This document shows, piece after piece, positions 11,626-22,263 of a stretch of 64,000 bases of DNA; positions within the stretch are counted from its first letter, which is position 1; every line of letters begins with the position of its first letter. The notes below the pieces were generated by a model that was not told the DNA's origin, did not search any database, and saw only the letters and a list, made by a program, of their open reading frames with translations. The position numbers and the translations under genes were made by a program. Origin of the DNA: Trichopria drosophilae (taxonomy: Eukaryota > Arthropoda > Insecta > Hymenoptera > Diapriidae); the NCBI GenBank assembly GCA_030407085.1, contig CM059585.1, forward strand, positions 69,048,501-69,112,500, read 5' to 3'.

Positions 11626-11724
11626 TATATTACCAGCACCACCAATGTGGTTAGGTATAAAATTTATATATACTTGATATAGGTTGTGAACGGATGCCGA
11701 ACAGGCTGAAGCTTTACCTCAGAA

Positions 11725-13016
11725 ATGTCGAGTAAAGGTAAGTTTGTTTTATTTTTTTCTTATGTATTCTTGTAAATATCAAGGTCAAGTTAAATACCAT
11801 ATCACGTGACAATATTAGAATAGCAATTTATTTCTTTCGTTTTATTTATTTATTTACGTTTTTTAGTTTTCGTCGATTAGAAAAGTTGGGTTTTATTTCT
11901 AATACTTAAAAAAATGTCTTAGTGTAGTATTCAAAGGCTGTTGATAGTCGCTTTATGTAAAAACGACACTATTCTCTGTATTATCCCCTGTTTTCTACCT
12001 AAGATTGTCCTAGACATTGTGAACATTGTGGCAACTTTTGCGTATCCTGAGATGGTTGTTATTAGTCTTGTCGCACATTCATTTATATCTGTTTTTTCAT
12101 TATTCCAGTCCAGTTCCAGCTTTTCCATCAATTCCAGTAAATGATATCCTAGCTATCAATATTATACAGTAGGCTACATCTTAAGTTATACGATCCGTTC
12201 CTTCAGAATTGTGGAAGTTTGTCCAAATTATAGCCGCTCGCTACTTCCGTAACTTTGTTTATAGTAGTGCCAATAAGTACTTCTGTATGTGAATTTCGCG
12301 AAGCGAGTGTGACTCAGCAAGACAATGTGGTTGGGGAAGGAGAGGAAGAGACCGGTATAACTTTGGACGAGTCAACCGTATAACTTAGGATATACATATA
12401 ACTTTAGCTGGTATAGCTTAGGGAGGGGACTACCGTAGTCAGAAAGCTGCGCTATTTTCCATTTTTCAGTTAAAATCATTACATCTTATTTAAAATTATA
12501 TTTTTACAGCATTGTGGATTTATTAAAATACGGATTTAAATTAATTTATTACAAATATATTTTTATTAATACATTTTCTATTTCAGATGGAAGCAACAGT
12601 ATCAAAGAATTTTCAGTAAACATAAGTTTACATATACTTTTCCTTATTTCTATATGAAAAAGAAACAAATTTATTAATAATTAATATATATTTTTTTAAA
12701 TTATATTCCAGAGAACGATGTACGTGAATGTACTGAAAGCGACGAGGAGGAACTGACTCGAAAAATAGACAACTCCCAACATTCCAGCAACAGCAGCGAG
12801 TATAAAAACTCAATTTCATCAAGGCTGGAGTAGGTAGACTCTGTTTCATCAACATTTCCATTGAGTAAGCAGTAACGTTATTTAATCACTCAATTATTTA
12901 ATAAAATTAAATACCTTTAATAAATTAGATATTTTCGCATCAAGGGCGAAAAATCAACATGTACGCCCGGAGTACCAGTGATCGTCTCAGAATGCATAGG
13001 TTGTTTTTGCCCATGA
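11725..13016 (+). CDS. Putative four-exon small gene (81 aa), unknown function
   Basis: Four segments join in one open frame: 11725-11737, 12587-12615, 12714-12829 and 12929-13016, 246 bases including a TGA. Donors read AAAG/GTAAGT, CA/GTAAAC and GA/GTAGGT. Acceptors read TTTCAG, CCAGAG and ATTAG, the second and third with pyrimidine- or AT-rich leads. The first exon has an upstream acceptor (TATAG at 11682), so a 5' untranslated exon is possible. The product would begin MSSKDGSNSIKEF, pass through an acidic Ser/Asn-rich stretch (ESDEEELTRK, SNSSEYKNS) and end in a Cys-rich tail (SECIGCFCP). I do not recognise it. Alternative: exon 3 read on without splicing stops at TAG 12831-12833. This is inference from splice signals and frame only. 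Confidence 0.35.
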
Positions 13017-15040
13017 AACGGTGGGTATAAAATTCGAATTCATATATCGAATATGCTGCTTGAAAGGTCAAGAAACAGCGGTCATGTTTTATTCCTGCAA
13101 ATTCGGATATAAACTCGAATTTTGCACCTACTATGCCGAAATATCAATTTCTTGCCATTCGATAACCCAAAATTTAATGAAAGCCTCCATGTACTTCATT
13201 TTATTAATCAGTATGCAAAAATTAATTTTTTTACTTTCCCTTGGGCAAAATTTGCCAGCATACCTTCTTGAATTGCTGGGAGAGTGTCGCCTCGAGTAAT
13301 CCAACGACTTGGATCCTGTAAATCCTCTTTAAATCCTGTAAAAGTCATACTACTAGCGTGAAGGGTTGCCAAAATATAGGCACTTGATTTTTCACGATTT
13401 TTTTCCTATGCTAATTTTCAAATAATTATAACTATCAGAATTATATACACCGTTACATATTTGTGCTCATGTTTTTCATTATATTATTTCTTGAAAATAT
13501 GCTCGTATGAACTTCTTCACTGAAAGGAAGATCCGTTCCAATTTCGATGAATATACTTATGCACGAGATATGTCTAAAACTTTTAAAAATGAAATTTTGA
13601 TTTTTGAACATAGTCTTAAAATAGCAAATGAGCTAGATCGCATCCATGCCCATATAATTCAGTAATATTTTTTAATCTAGTTTAAAACTACCACAACAGA
13701 TTTCGTTCACATTTTCACTGGATATGTTTCGCATTCCGGAGCACCGTGTCGAATAAATTGGGTCTTATGATTTCTAAAACTGATATTCAGTACTGAATTT
13801 TTTTGTAACTTCTGATTCAATTCGTTGTTTGTTTGTACATTTAGAGGATAAATAAGATTATCCTTGTATTCCGTATTTCCGTATTTTCCATGTATTAAAG
13901 ATGTAAGCGATGAGGATGATGGGGATGGTATATTTTCATAAGACCAGAAATAGTAAGTATAAATCGTATAATTGCATAATTATGCGAATGTTCACCTTAT
14001 GGCTTTCGGTAAAATTATAAACTTTCTTGAAGTGAAAATTGGATACACTGTATCATTCATCAAAAGTTATGGTTATTTAAAAGTGATATTTTATTATTTC
14101 AGGAGTGATATATTGAATTCATTCTTAACCTTTTGAAGCATACATTTTCTTGAGAAGGAAAATAGTTGAAATTTGAAATCCGTTTTTTTTGGGTCGTTGA
14201 TACCAAATCTGACCAACAATTTTTAAAATTAAAAATGATGGATTTAAAATGGCGAACCGAATTCGTGAAAGTTACATAAATAAAACCGAGTGTTAGGTTG
14301 TTTCCAGAGTCCCTAATTACGAATGTTAAAGAAGTGCTTCGAAATGTATCGAATAAAATGTGCAAAATGTGGAGAAATCAATTATAAATTTTTGCTGCTC
14401 CTGCAAGTATTTCTTAAAATAAAACATCTAAGACATTTATAATACTAAACCTGCGTATTACCTAGCGGTTCTTACATTCTTGACTGTTAAGTTTCGAAAA
14501 TAAAAATAAAAAATCCAAATCCCAGCATTCGGTAATTTTGTGAAAAGGATTGTGAAGTAACAGAATCAATATTGAGGCGTATTCATTTTCAGATGTACTG
14601 CTATGTATTGGATAGAATTCTAAACTAAACTTGCATTTCCTTGGATTTCGTATATTTGGATTGCAATGTTATTTGTTATTTTATCTATTTCCACGTTTCA
14701 GTATTTTCAAATTAAACTGTGTTTATTGGCTGTACTGTGGTATTGACATTCGCCTATAACGATCTAAAAATAAAATATTTTTCCAGTAACGTTTTTTTTA
14801 TGCATTGCCGCATGTATTGAACAATAATGCGCCTATAACTTTTCAGTGGAAATATTGTTTCGGACATTTGATAGGCAAATAAAATGGCTTTGTAAAATAA
14901 GTCTGATGGTACACAAAGACTTACAAGTTCGTCCGAAGTTTTGTTCTTAAAGGCTTTCCAAAATGTGAGCAATTCATTATTATTTTGAAACGTTTTATTT
15001 CCTTTGGTTAAGGTTCATTTGCACTTACGACAAGCGAATT
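13017..15040. other. AT-rich interval with one degenerate dispersed-module copy
   Basis: No supported gene. At 14185-14270 a decayed copy of the dispersed TGGCGGA module is present (a CGTTGATACCAAATCTGA-like stretch followed by AAAATGGCGAACCG). The rest shows only AT-rich sequence. Confidence 0.5.
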
Positions 15041-15125
15041 TCATGAGGCATTTGTGAATGAGTTAAAAAAGATAGTAAATAATGTGACAGTATATTCATT
15101 ACCGAGACTGATTAAATGTTCACCA

Positions 15126-15836
15126 TCATTCGTTGGCTGTACTGAAGTCGCGATCGTTTCGAGAACATCTGGTTCTATCTGGCGACAAGCCAAGTTGTTG
15201 GATATTTCGAAAGAATTGTCCTTGCAACGGTTTGTCGATATGCCTTCCCTCCAACATACGGAGTTGTTCCTTCCGTATGTTAGCCCTGAGACGCACTGGG
15301 CACAGATTGATGACTGATTCAGCCTCCTGTGCACCTCTACGTCCCACGTTGAAAACCAGACCGAGGTTTCGCGCCGCTCGTTCCGCCGCGTTGTACAAAA
15401 ACGCCCCCTTCCCCTGAATTTCATGCTGATGTACTAGCATCATCAGGGGATCCTCCGTTCGATTAATCACGTCGCAAGCTGTTTCGAGGACCAATCGGTC
15501 ATGCATACCATCCAGGCTTAAAAAGCCACGACCTCCCATATTTCGGGGCAAATACAGTCGTTCCACGGAAGATCTTGGATGCAAACTGCGTTGCATACAA
15601 ATCATCTTCCGTGTGCTTCGGTCAAGATCCCTTAGCTCATCAACGCTCCACTTCAGTGCTCCAATTGAATAGAGCACTGGTGATACGGCCAACATATTCG
15701 TGGCTGCCACCTTATTTCTCCCGGTCAATTCTGATGACCAGATCTGACGGAGAATGCACTGGTGATACGGCCTCTGTGCAAATGATCGACTGCATACTTG
15801 TCCAATCCGAATTTTTGCATAGCCGCATTGTGTCAC
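15126..15836 (-). pseudogene. R2-like LINE ORF relic (post-RT region)
   Basis: A 236-codon open stretch on the minus strand carries RQIWSSELTGRNKVAATNMLAV, ALKWSVDELRDLDRSTRKM, RSLHPRSSVERLYLPRNMGGRGFLSL and GAFLYNAAERAARNLG. These are typical of the region after the reverse transcriptase in LINEs with a single ORF and a restriction-type endonuclease (R2/R4-like, abundant in Hymenoptera). The RT palm and the C-terminal endonuclease are absent from this fragment. The next fragment of the family upstream on the same strand (15862-16350) is a separate copy with its own A-tail. Confidence 0.75.
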
Positions 15837-15861
15837 GCATCATTCCCTTTGGCCCCCTTTT

Positions 15862-16350
15862 TTTTTTTTTTTTGACGGAGGGGGGAAATGCATTAGGCAC
15901 CATAGGGGGTTGAAGGTGTTCTGTAACCCCCCGTGTGTCGGACTCCCTCACCTTTGATGTTAACGGCAAGGTTTACCGACTAAAACCCTATCCTCCCTTG
16001 GCCCTCCAGAATCCACGTGTGCAGTCTGCAGCAGAAAAGTGGCTCCGATATCCATCTCCTCCGCTGCAGACTGCACCGGGCCATTTCGCTTGCAACCTCT
16101 ACCATTGTTTTAGTGGTTACAGGATCTCGTGTGACCTCAGTAGACGGAGAGATCCCAGCAGCACTGCTTTCTGCATTCGGCCTGCGATGGAATTTGCATG
16201 TTCTTGACAGGCCGGAATGCTTTTGATGTTTTGGAGGAAAGTTGGTCTCATTCCTCCCAGCACTCCAATTATCAGCACGACAAGCTTGATTTTGAACCCT
16301 CGATACAGCTTGCGAATCTCGAACAGGAGTTTTTTTTTTCAAAATCGACT
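15862..16350 (-). mobile_element. 3' end of a second R2-like LINE, with A-tail
   Basis: On the minus strand 16350 to about 16130 reads RKLYRGFKIKLVVLIIGVLGGM, IPACQEHANSIAGRMQKAVLLGSLR and LLRSHEIL then stop, the extreme C terminus of the family. An untranslated region follows and then an A-run, seen as a T-run at 15862-15880 on the plus strand. The order coding end, 3' UTR, A-tail marks a 5'-truncated LINE insertion. It abuts the older fragment at 15126-15836 in the same orientation. Confidence 0.65.
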
Positions 16351-16379
16351 TTTTCGACTTAGGCCGTTATTCCACCCAA

Positions 16380-17080
16380 CCCCTCAATTGTCATCCTTAC
16401 CATCAATACAAGGTGTTGGTATGTCTAAAGTACCCAATTCACTCACGTATTTTGATGTCAGCAATCCTGCAGTACAGGAGGTCTTACAAATATTAGCAGA
16501 TGCCATTACTGCATACTCCTCCTGAATTGTATGGATAAAGGCGAATCGTCTACCTAAATCGCCATGCCTAAATTCACGGTTATAAGATACATAGCACCGT
16601 GTTTTTGCATTTCCTCCCACCGTTGCAGAATGCTGTTAATTGTTAGGATCAATTCCGAAAAACCCGCAGGATTTCTCTTTGCTGAAGACGTTTTTATCAA
16701 CTCAACAGCCTGGATTAAATTTTCACGAACTTGAGACGAGTTATCCTATAATGCACGTTTCATTGGATTTGCATCGTTGGGGCTTCTGCTATTCAAATTA
16801 TAAAATATATCATTCATTTTTGTAATTAAATTTTCCGTTGCAATCCGGATGTTGCAAATCGCCTGTTAATTTCCAGGTAAGTAGTGCTGCAGAAACACAT
16901 GTACTTAGTACCTGCGCTCCTAAGCTGACGTTCATGACCTAAAAATTGTTCGGATCAATGTGCATATCGGAAAATTTAGGAGCCGCTCTGCATTTTTGTT
17001 GCGCTCGGATTCACGTAATTCTCGAATTGGTTCCCAAAAAGCTTTTCCAATACTAACTATAAAGTCCATTGTTACGTAGA
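16380..17080 (-). pseudogene. P-element/THAP9-like transposase relic
   Basis: Reading the minus strand from 17070 downwards, scattered frames give MNVSLGAQVLSTCVSAALL (about 16930-16870), LNSRSPNDANPMKRAL (about 16790-16745), SSQVRENLIQAVELIKTSS (about 16740-16685) and ILQRWEEMQKHGAMYLI (about 16640-16590). These resemble the C-terminal half of THAP9/P-element transposases (AAQVLS, NSR, and NPFKxAL-like blocks). Many stops and frame changes show long decay. No terminal repeats were found. Confidence 0.5.
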
Positions 17081-17385
17081 TTGTTTCTAATAGATTTTAG
17101 TATGTGTGGAACGTCATAACGGAAAACAATTGTTTGATTTTTCGACCAAATCTTTCAATGTATATGTATATGTACATTGTACAGCACAATTGAGAAACAT
17201 AAATTCAGTTCCCGCCCGATTTATTAACACAAATTTTTAATGGTCATTTGTTACCTTGTTGGTTTAAAGCCCTGATTTTAATGTATATTTATTTGAAACA
17301 CTACACTATACACTTAAACTCATATTTATTTAATAACACAATTTCGTATCTTACCAAAAATGCTATCCGTTATATGTTACATAAG

Positions 17386-17580
17386 TGTAACATGAAGTGG
17401 TAATATTATTATTATAATTTATTATAATATTATTTATAATATGCAGCAGTTATTTCATTTGCCAGCGCATACTCCGCAAAATCTACATAAGCTGGCAAGC
17501 ACGTCAATAATATTTTTGGCCCTCTTTTTCTCCGTCGCTCTTTCTCTTCCGCGCGCGATTCGTTTAAACGGCTAGTTACA
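17386..17580 (-). repeat. 3' LTR of gypsy A, internally deleted
   Basis: About 132 bp (17449-17580) closely match 41435-41565 in the 5' LTR (ATCTACATAAGCTGGCAAGC, CGCGCGATTCGTTTAAACGG). The other end, TGTAACATGAAGTGGTAAT at 17386, resembles the opposite LTR tip. Length is 195 bp against 1339 bp for the partner, so roughly 1.1 kb is missing from the middle. The outer limit at 17386 is less certain than 17580. Confidence 0.6.
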
Positions 17581-17901
17581 ACATCACCCTTTCTTTTTTC
17601 GGGATCGCGATCGCGGTAAAAGAATCGTCGGGACGGCTCGCAACGGAAAGTTCGGGACATCGGACGCGTGTGTTTTATGTGCCCTTCGTCAAAAATCAGT
17701 GTCAACAGAAATAAAAAATAAAATAAACATATGTCAGTGGAATAATGTGTATCAATAAAATTTGTCAACCGAAATAAAAAATAAAGTAAACATGTGTCAA
17801 TGAAATAATGTGTGTTATCAATAAAATTTGGATTACCCTCACCTTCCAGTTCCAATTTCTTCACAGCAAACTAAGGCAGAGCTGCCCTGTGACATGGTAT
17901 G
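17581..17901 (-). other. Gypsy A 3' untranslated region with polypurine tract
   Basis: It lies between the integrase stop (17902) and the 3' LTR. Plus 17587-17600 is the complement of a purine tract that would prime plus-strand synthesis. A roughly 60-bp unit containing AATAAAAAATAAAATAAACATATGTC is repeated in tandem with variation at 17705-17825. Confidence 0.6.
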
Positions 17902-18976
17902 TCAAGGAAGTTTATACAATTGCAGGTTCCTTCTATTATGCGTTGCTTTTATTTCTTTTTTAGTTCCCGGGTCTTTTAATGCATATGCGTTATTGCCAAT
18001 TTTTTTTTTATGGTACGGTTCTTCATAGAAGTGAAAAAACTTTTTCTTTACTTTATCTAACGCACTGGAAAGATGGGGAACCTGCAACAAAACCATATCC
18101 CCGACTTTTAATTGTACTCGGGTAATTACCCTCTGTTTTCTTTTCCTCAACTGATACCCTCGCTCCAGATTTTCCCTGGCAGACAGAATAACGTGTCATG
18201 AGCGACTGTCTTGCCAGAAGGAAATTGAATAACACGATGAATCTCATCCTCGACAGGTTCACTAAAATGCAGCTGTTGAGGAGCATATCCCGTCGAGTGA
18301 TGCGTCGTTATATTCAACAATTTTTCAATTGCTGGAACGAGATTTACCCATTTAGTATGTTTGTCGGAACAGAGGGTACGAAACGGTCGACCAAGTTCGC
18401 GCATTACCCTCTCAGTGGGATTTGATTGAGGATGCCTGACTGAGCTGAAACGGACCTTAATTCCTAACGTTTCTAATGTGTTGCTCCATCTGTCAGACGA
18501 AAACTGCGATCCATGATCGCTCAAAATGGCACTTGGTTTCCCTAATGTAGGGATATAATCATTAATTAATCTATTCAAACTTGCACAAGTTGTGGCCTTC
18601 TTCATTGGATACAGTTTAACGTATTTGGAGAACGCATCGACCACGACAAAAATATGTTGCATTCCTGCCCTACCTCTAGGCAATGGGCCATAAAAATCGA
18701 CCGTGACCAATTCTGATGGTCGTGAGGAAGAGACGACATCATATACTCCTTCCATTAACATATTTAATACTTTTGTTTGTTGGCACAGGTCACAGGAAAC
18801 AACATATATCTTTTTATAAAAGTTATTAATATTTTTATATAATAAAAAAATACATCTATCTTTGTCTGCCTATGCATCCCCCTCCAATAGAAGAAGTTTC
18901 TAAGATACACGACAGTTTTATGCACCCCTGCATGTTCCAGCTTCTCATGAATGTTTTGAATTAACCCAGATTGCAT
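17902..18976 (-). pseudogene. Gypsy A integrase
   Basis: The zinc-binding N-terminus (HEKLEHAGVHKTVVYLRNFFYWRGM) is in 18764-18976. An AT-rich stretch near 18810-18855 breaks the frame before CDLCQQ. The catalytic core is in 18147-18761 with VTVDFYGPL, AILSDHGSQF and NPTERVMRELGR, giving the three acidic DDE residues. The C-terminal domain (LKVGDMVLLQVPH...) runs 17902-18150 in another frame, so there is a frameshift near 18150. Integrase inserts the cDNA into host DNA. All three catalytic positions remain, but the protein cannot be made as one chain. Confidence 0.85.
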
Positions 18977-19117
18977 TCTCGGTACTACAGTCTGCCACTG
19001 CTCTTGACCACTCGACTTGTGAAAGAGGATATCCTGATAAATGTGGTAAAATTGCTGGCGGTCATCATTTTTACTTTCCGCCCGCCGTCTCGCAACATTG
19101 CCATTTTACCAGATTTC

Positions 19118-19943
19118 TCATATCCCCCCTTCACTTAATTTATTAACTGTTATTTTTAAGGCAGGGGCATGCTCATTCAAAACATGTATGACTGACGCAA
19201 TCATAAGGCTCTTTGTTTCCTCTATTCCAAATTTTCCCTCGGGATTCCGACTGAGGAAATCAGCGAGAATATTATCTGAGCCTTTTATGAAACTAACCGA
19301 GTAGGAATACTGCTGCAACAAATGCCCCCAACGTATGATCCGTCATAATTTCAAAGTTAACTCCAATCAAGTACGTTCGAAACTTTGTTACAGCATATAC
19401 TATCGATAGTAATTCCTTCTCGGTTGTCGTGCAATTTACTTCAGCTGTATTCAGACAGCGGCTCACCACTGAAATGATTCTACTGTCTCCGGAGTCGTCA
19501 TATTGTAAAAGAACACCCCCCACCCCTCGGTCACTAGCGTCAGCCTGCACATAATATTTTGAATTTGGGATCACATGTTGCAGAGTCATGCATTCGAGGA
19601 AGTTTTGTTTCAATTTACTAAAAGCCTCGGCATGCTGATTTGTCCATTTCCATTTCGTATTCTTTTTTAATAGCTCTCGCAATGGGTCCACTGCGTCACT
19701 ATGTCCCACACTAAATTCTCGATAATAATTGCACATACCGAGAAACCTCTGAAGTTCTGTTACGTTTTTCGATGATTTAAAGTCCCTAATGTCTTTCAAT
19801 TTTTCTGGATCTGGGTGAACTCCATTGCGAGAGATTGTAAAACCCAAAAATGAAACCTGTCTCTCAAAAAATTGACACTTATTTAAATTAAAAATAAAGT
19901 TGCCCCGGGCTAATCGTTCAAATAATTTATCGATTTGTGTCAC
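19118..19943 (-). pseudogene. Gypsy A reverse transcriptase (thumb) and RNase H
   Basis: The open part starts after the RT palm: NLNKCQFFERQVSFLGFTIS, then LQRFLGMCNYYREF, then RNase H motifs YVQADASDRGVGGVLLQY, TTTEKELLSIVYAV and MTDHT. A frame change near 19320 leads to FIKGSDNILADFLSRNP, the RNase H end. The fingers and palm with the YxDD box are missing. Sequence jumps from the protease (19955-20045) straight into the thumb, so an internal deletion joined them at about 19945-19958. Confidence 0.85.
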
Positions 19944-19954
19944 GCATTTGTTTA

Positions 19955-20440
19955 TAAAAATCTAAGGAGACAGCTGTAATTTGGCTACCTGAGTCTATTA
20001 AAGACCATATTTGTTGTTCATAAATATTTACTTTTACATGTGGGCATTTAAACGATTCTTGTTTTTTTGTTTTGATTTTCACGCGAGTCATTATTTATAT
20101 TTTCAATATTTTCTTCCAAGTCTGGTACAAAATCGAAACGACGCGCTGTCGGAGCACAATTCAACGCACCAGTAATTAGTTTAAATAACCGGGCCGACCA
20201 TTTCGTCGATTACCGGAGTCCCAGTGCCTTAAATTTCGCTCGGAATTCCTCCAATTTGGTGGCGGGTAACGCGTATCGGAGTATTTGTTCATCATTTCTA
20301 TTTTTCCGTCGATTGACATTAGGATTATTTTCACTTGTATGCAGGTTGCCTTATTCCCTGTGCGCGATAACCTTTCGGGTTGATTGTTAAACTATTTCTA
20401 TTTTTACCGTCATTTTCAATTTTTATTGAGTCTAATCTAG
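19955..20440 (-). pseudogene. Gypsy A protease and gag-pol junction remnant
   Basis: On the minus strand near 20045-19960 the sequence reads VKVNIYEQQIWSLIDSGSQITAVSLDFYKQ, with the DSG active-site triad of a retroviral-type aspartic protease. Upstream of it, to 20440, pieces of the gag-pol linker are visible in several frames (LPATKLEEFRAKFKALGLR). Stops are frequent. The protease dimer would cleave the Gag-Pol precursor. Confidence 0.6.
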
Positions 20441-20904
20441 TCAGAGTCTCGCATATTCCTTCAGTCTCTTCATAAGGCAAAGAAACAAGCGATTCTCTGA
20501 CTGAGAACAGTAATTGCTATAGTTATTAATTAAATAATTAGTTTCACACGTCGTTATTTTGGGTTGGAAATATATCAATTCCCGCATTTGTCTGTAGAAA
20601 TAGTCAAACAAACCGCCCTCAGATTCATGATATCGCGCGTTCATCCATTTTTGTTTGATTTCCAGTCTTATAGGCATCGCATAAAATTTGTATAAAAATT
20701 CTTTTCTAAAATCGTCAAATGTCTCAAAATTATTTAATTCCATCCACATTCGGGCTCTACCTTCCATCGCATTTTCATGAAATAAAATCCGCCTGAAAGC
20801 TTGTATATTATTTATTGCAAAATATCTCTCGACGTCGTCAATAAATTTCGCCGGATTAGTTTTAAATTCGTCAATAAATTTTGGCGCAGGTAAGTCGATG
20901 ATTG
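20441..20904 (-). pseudogene. Gypsy A gag, C-terminal part
   Basis: It reads IIDLPAPKFIDEFKTNPAKF, DVERYFAINNIQAFRRILF and ARMWMELNNFETFDDFRKEFLYKFY, a gypsy Gag capsid domain (Retrotrans_gag type). The N-terminal part lies 18.9 kb away at 39772-40040 because element B inserted here. On the right the frame runs into the LTR of B. A stop follows the LKEYARL segment at 20441. Confidence 0.85.
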
Positions 20905-22263
20905 TGTGACAGGGTGTCACCGATCGACCCCCTGGCAGATCCGTCGCGGTGGATGCCGCGGTTCCCTCGCGTGTCGAAAGTGTCCCGGAGCTCAGGATCA
21001 CCTTCCTCAATCATTTTCTTTCTGTCACCAATTTCCATGATTTCGGATACCCGTCCGTCACTCGCCGGTAAAGCGCCTGAACGGCTTTACCGTAATTGCT
21101 CGGTTGCGAGTTTCGCCGTGAGCGTCACCACCTTCCGCGCACTCAAAACGCCCGAGCCCCTCTTTCCCCTGGCTGTCCCTCTCGGCAGCGCAGGAGGTAC
21201 CACCCGATGGTAGGAGTCATCGTGGCCGCCCCTCTCTGACGCGCCTGTACTGTTTCCCCCTTTCTGTCGCTGCGCGTATGCATTGCTCAGGCCCAGCACG
21301 CTAAAAAGCTGCCTCATCTTCCCCCACATTTCCCCCGTGTATGGCGACCTTACTCGCCTCCACTAACTCGGCAGTAGCCGTCCAACTTTCGCCACTTAAA
21401 AGCTGCTATTTTATAGCGTGGCTGTTTACACCGACGTTGCATCATGCATCGCCTGTCTCTCTCTCTCTATCTCTGCATGGAAGTCGACGAGACGAAGACA
21501 GATAGTACTTTCCCCACACCTGTCATTAGGTAGGGAAAACCCCTATCTTACCCCGCTTATCTATTCCTCAGCCCAACTACATAGTGGGTTCCCCCGTATC
21601 AGCCCCGGTGATGCTCCGCTCCTGGGCGCTGGAGATGCGCGTACGGCTCCCGCGCGCATCTACCAAGCGCTATAGCGTCCCCACATTACTTCATTTTCGG
21701 ACGCGCTACGAGACGGACCCAAAACATTTTTTTTCGATCTGTGTGCTACGATTTGGTTACGCGATTTTTCTTGTTGCGGTCGACCCCCGGTCTCGCGTGT
21801 TACGCCGAGTTGCAGTATTCGCTTAGTGAGTGAGGACAGTTCTGGTGTAACGACACCCCACACTTCTGCCGAGGACTCCACCGTCTGCAGGGAGTGCTTC
21901 GAGGAGGGTGCCCCGAGCCGTCCGCCGACGAGTCCCGGATCGACCTCCTGGTCCAACGACGCCGCAAGCCCCGCTAGCGCCGACGCCACCGACATCGACG
22001 AAGCCGTAAGTCCATCCTCTGTGCATTTTTGTGCCCCCCCCCCCCGCGGTTTATACTCTCGTTGTGTCTCGGTCATTTTTTGTAGAAATTCTACCATCGA
22101 GTGATTTCCGAACCCTCGAAAATTTGCGGGCCGAGCGCGGCCACCCGTGTGATCCGATGTACACTTGCATATGCATATGTTTATTGGTTCTAAACTCATT
22201 AGTCTATTTTTTTCTTGTTGTGTCCTGCCCTCTCCGGATCTCTGGTTAAAGGACAGGTTATAA
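20905..22263 (+). repeat. 5' LTR of gypsy B
   Basis: It is nearly identical to 38492-39771. It contains about 90 bp (21961-22050, including a C-run) that are replaced by a few bases in the 3' LTR. Immediately downstream, TGGCATCCCTGGTGGGGA (from 22265) has the TGG start expected of a tRNA primer binding site. Confidence 0.92.

Noticed and set aside
14099..14365. 88-codon minus-strand frame
   Set aside because: It overlaps a degenerate module copy and has no independent support.
20905..22263. Open frames in the LTRs of gypsy B that recur at 38492-39771
   Set aside because: They recur because the LTR is duplicated. They have no domains and lie on both strands.
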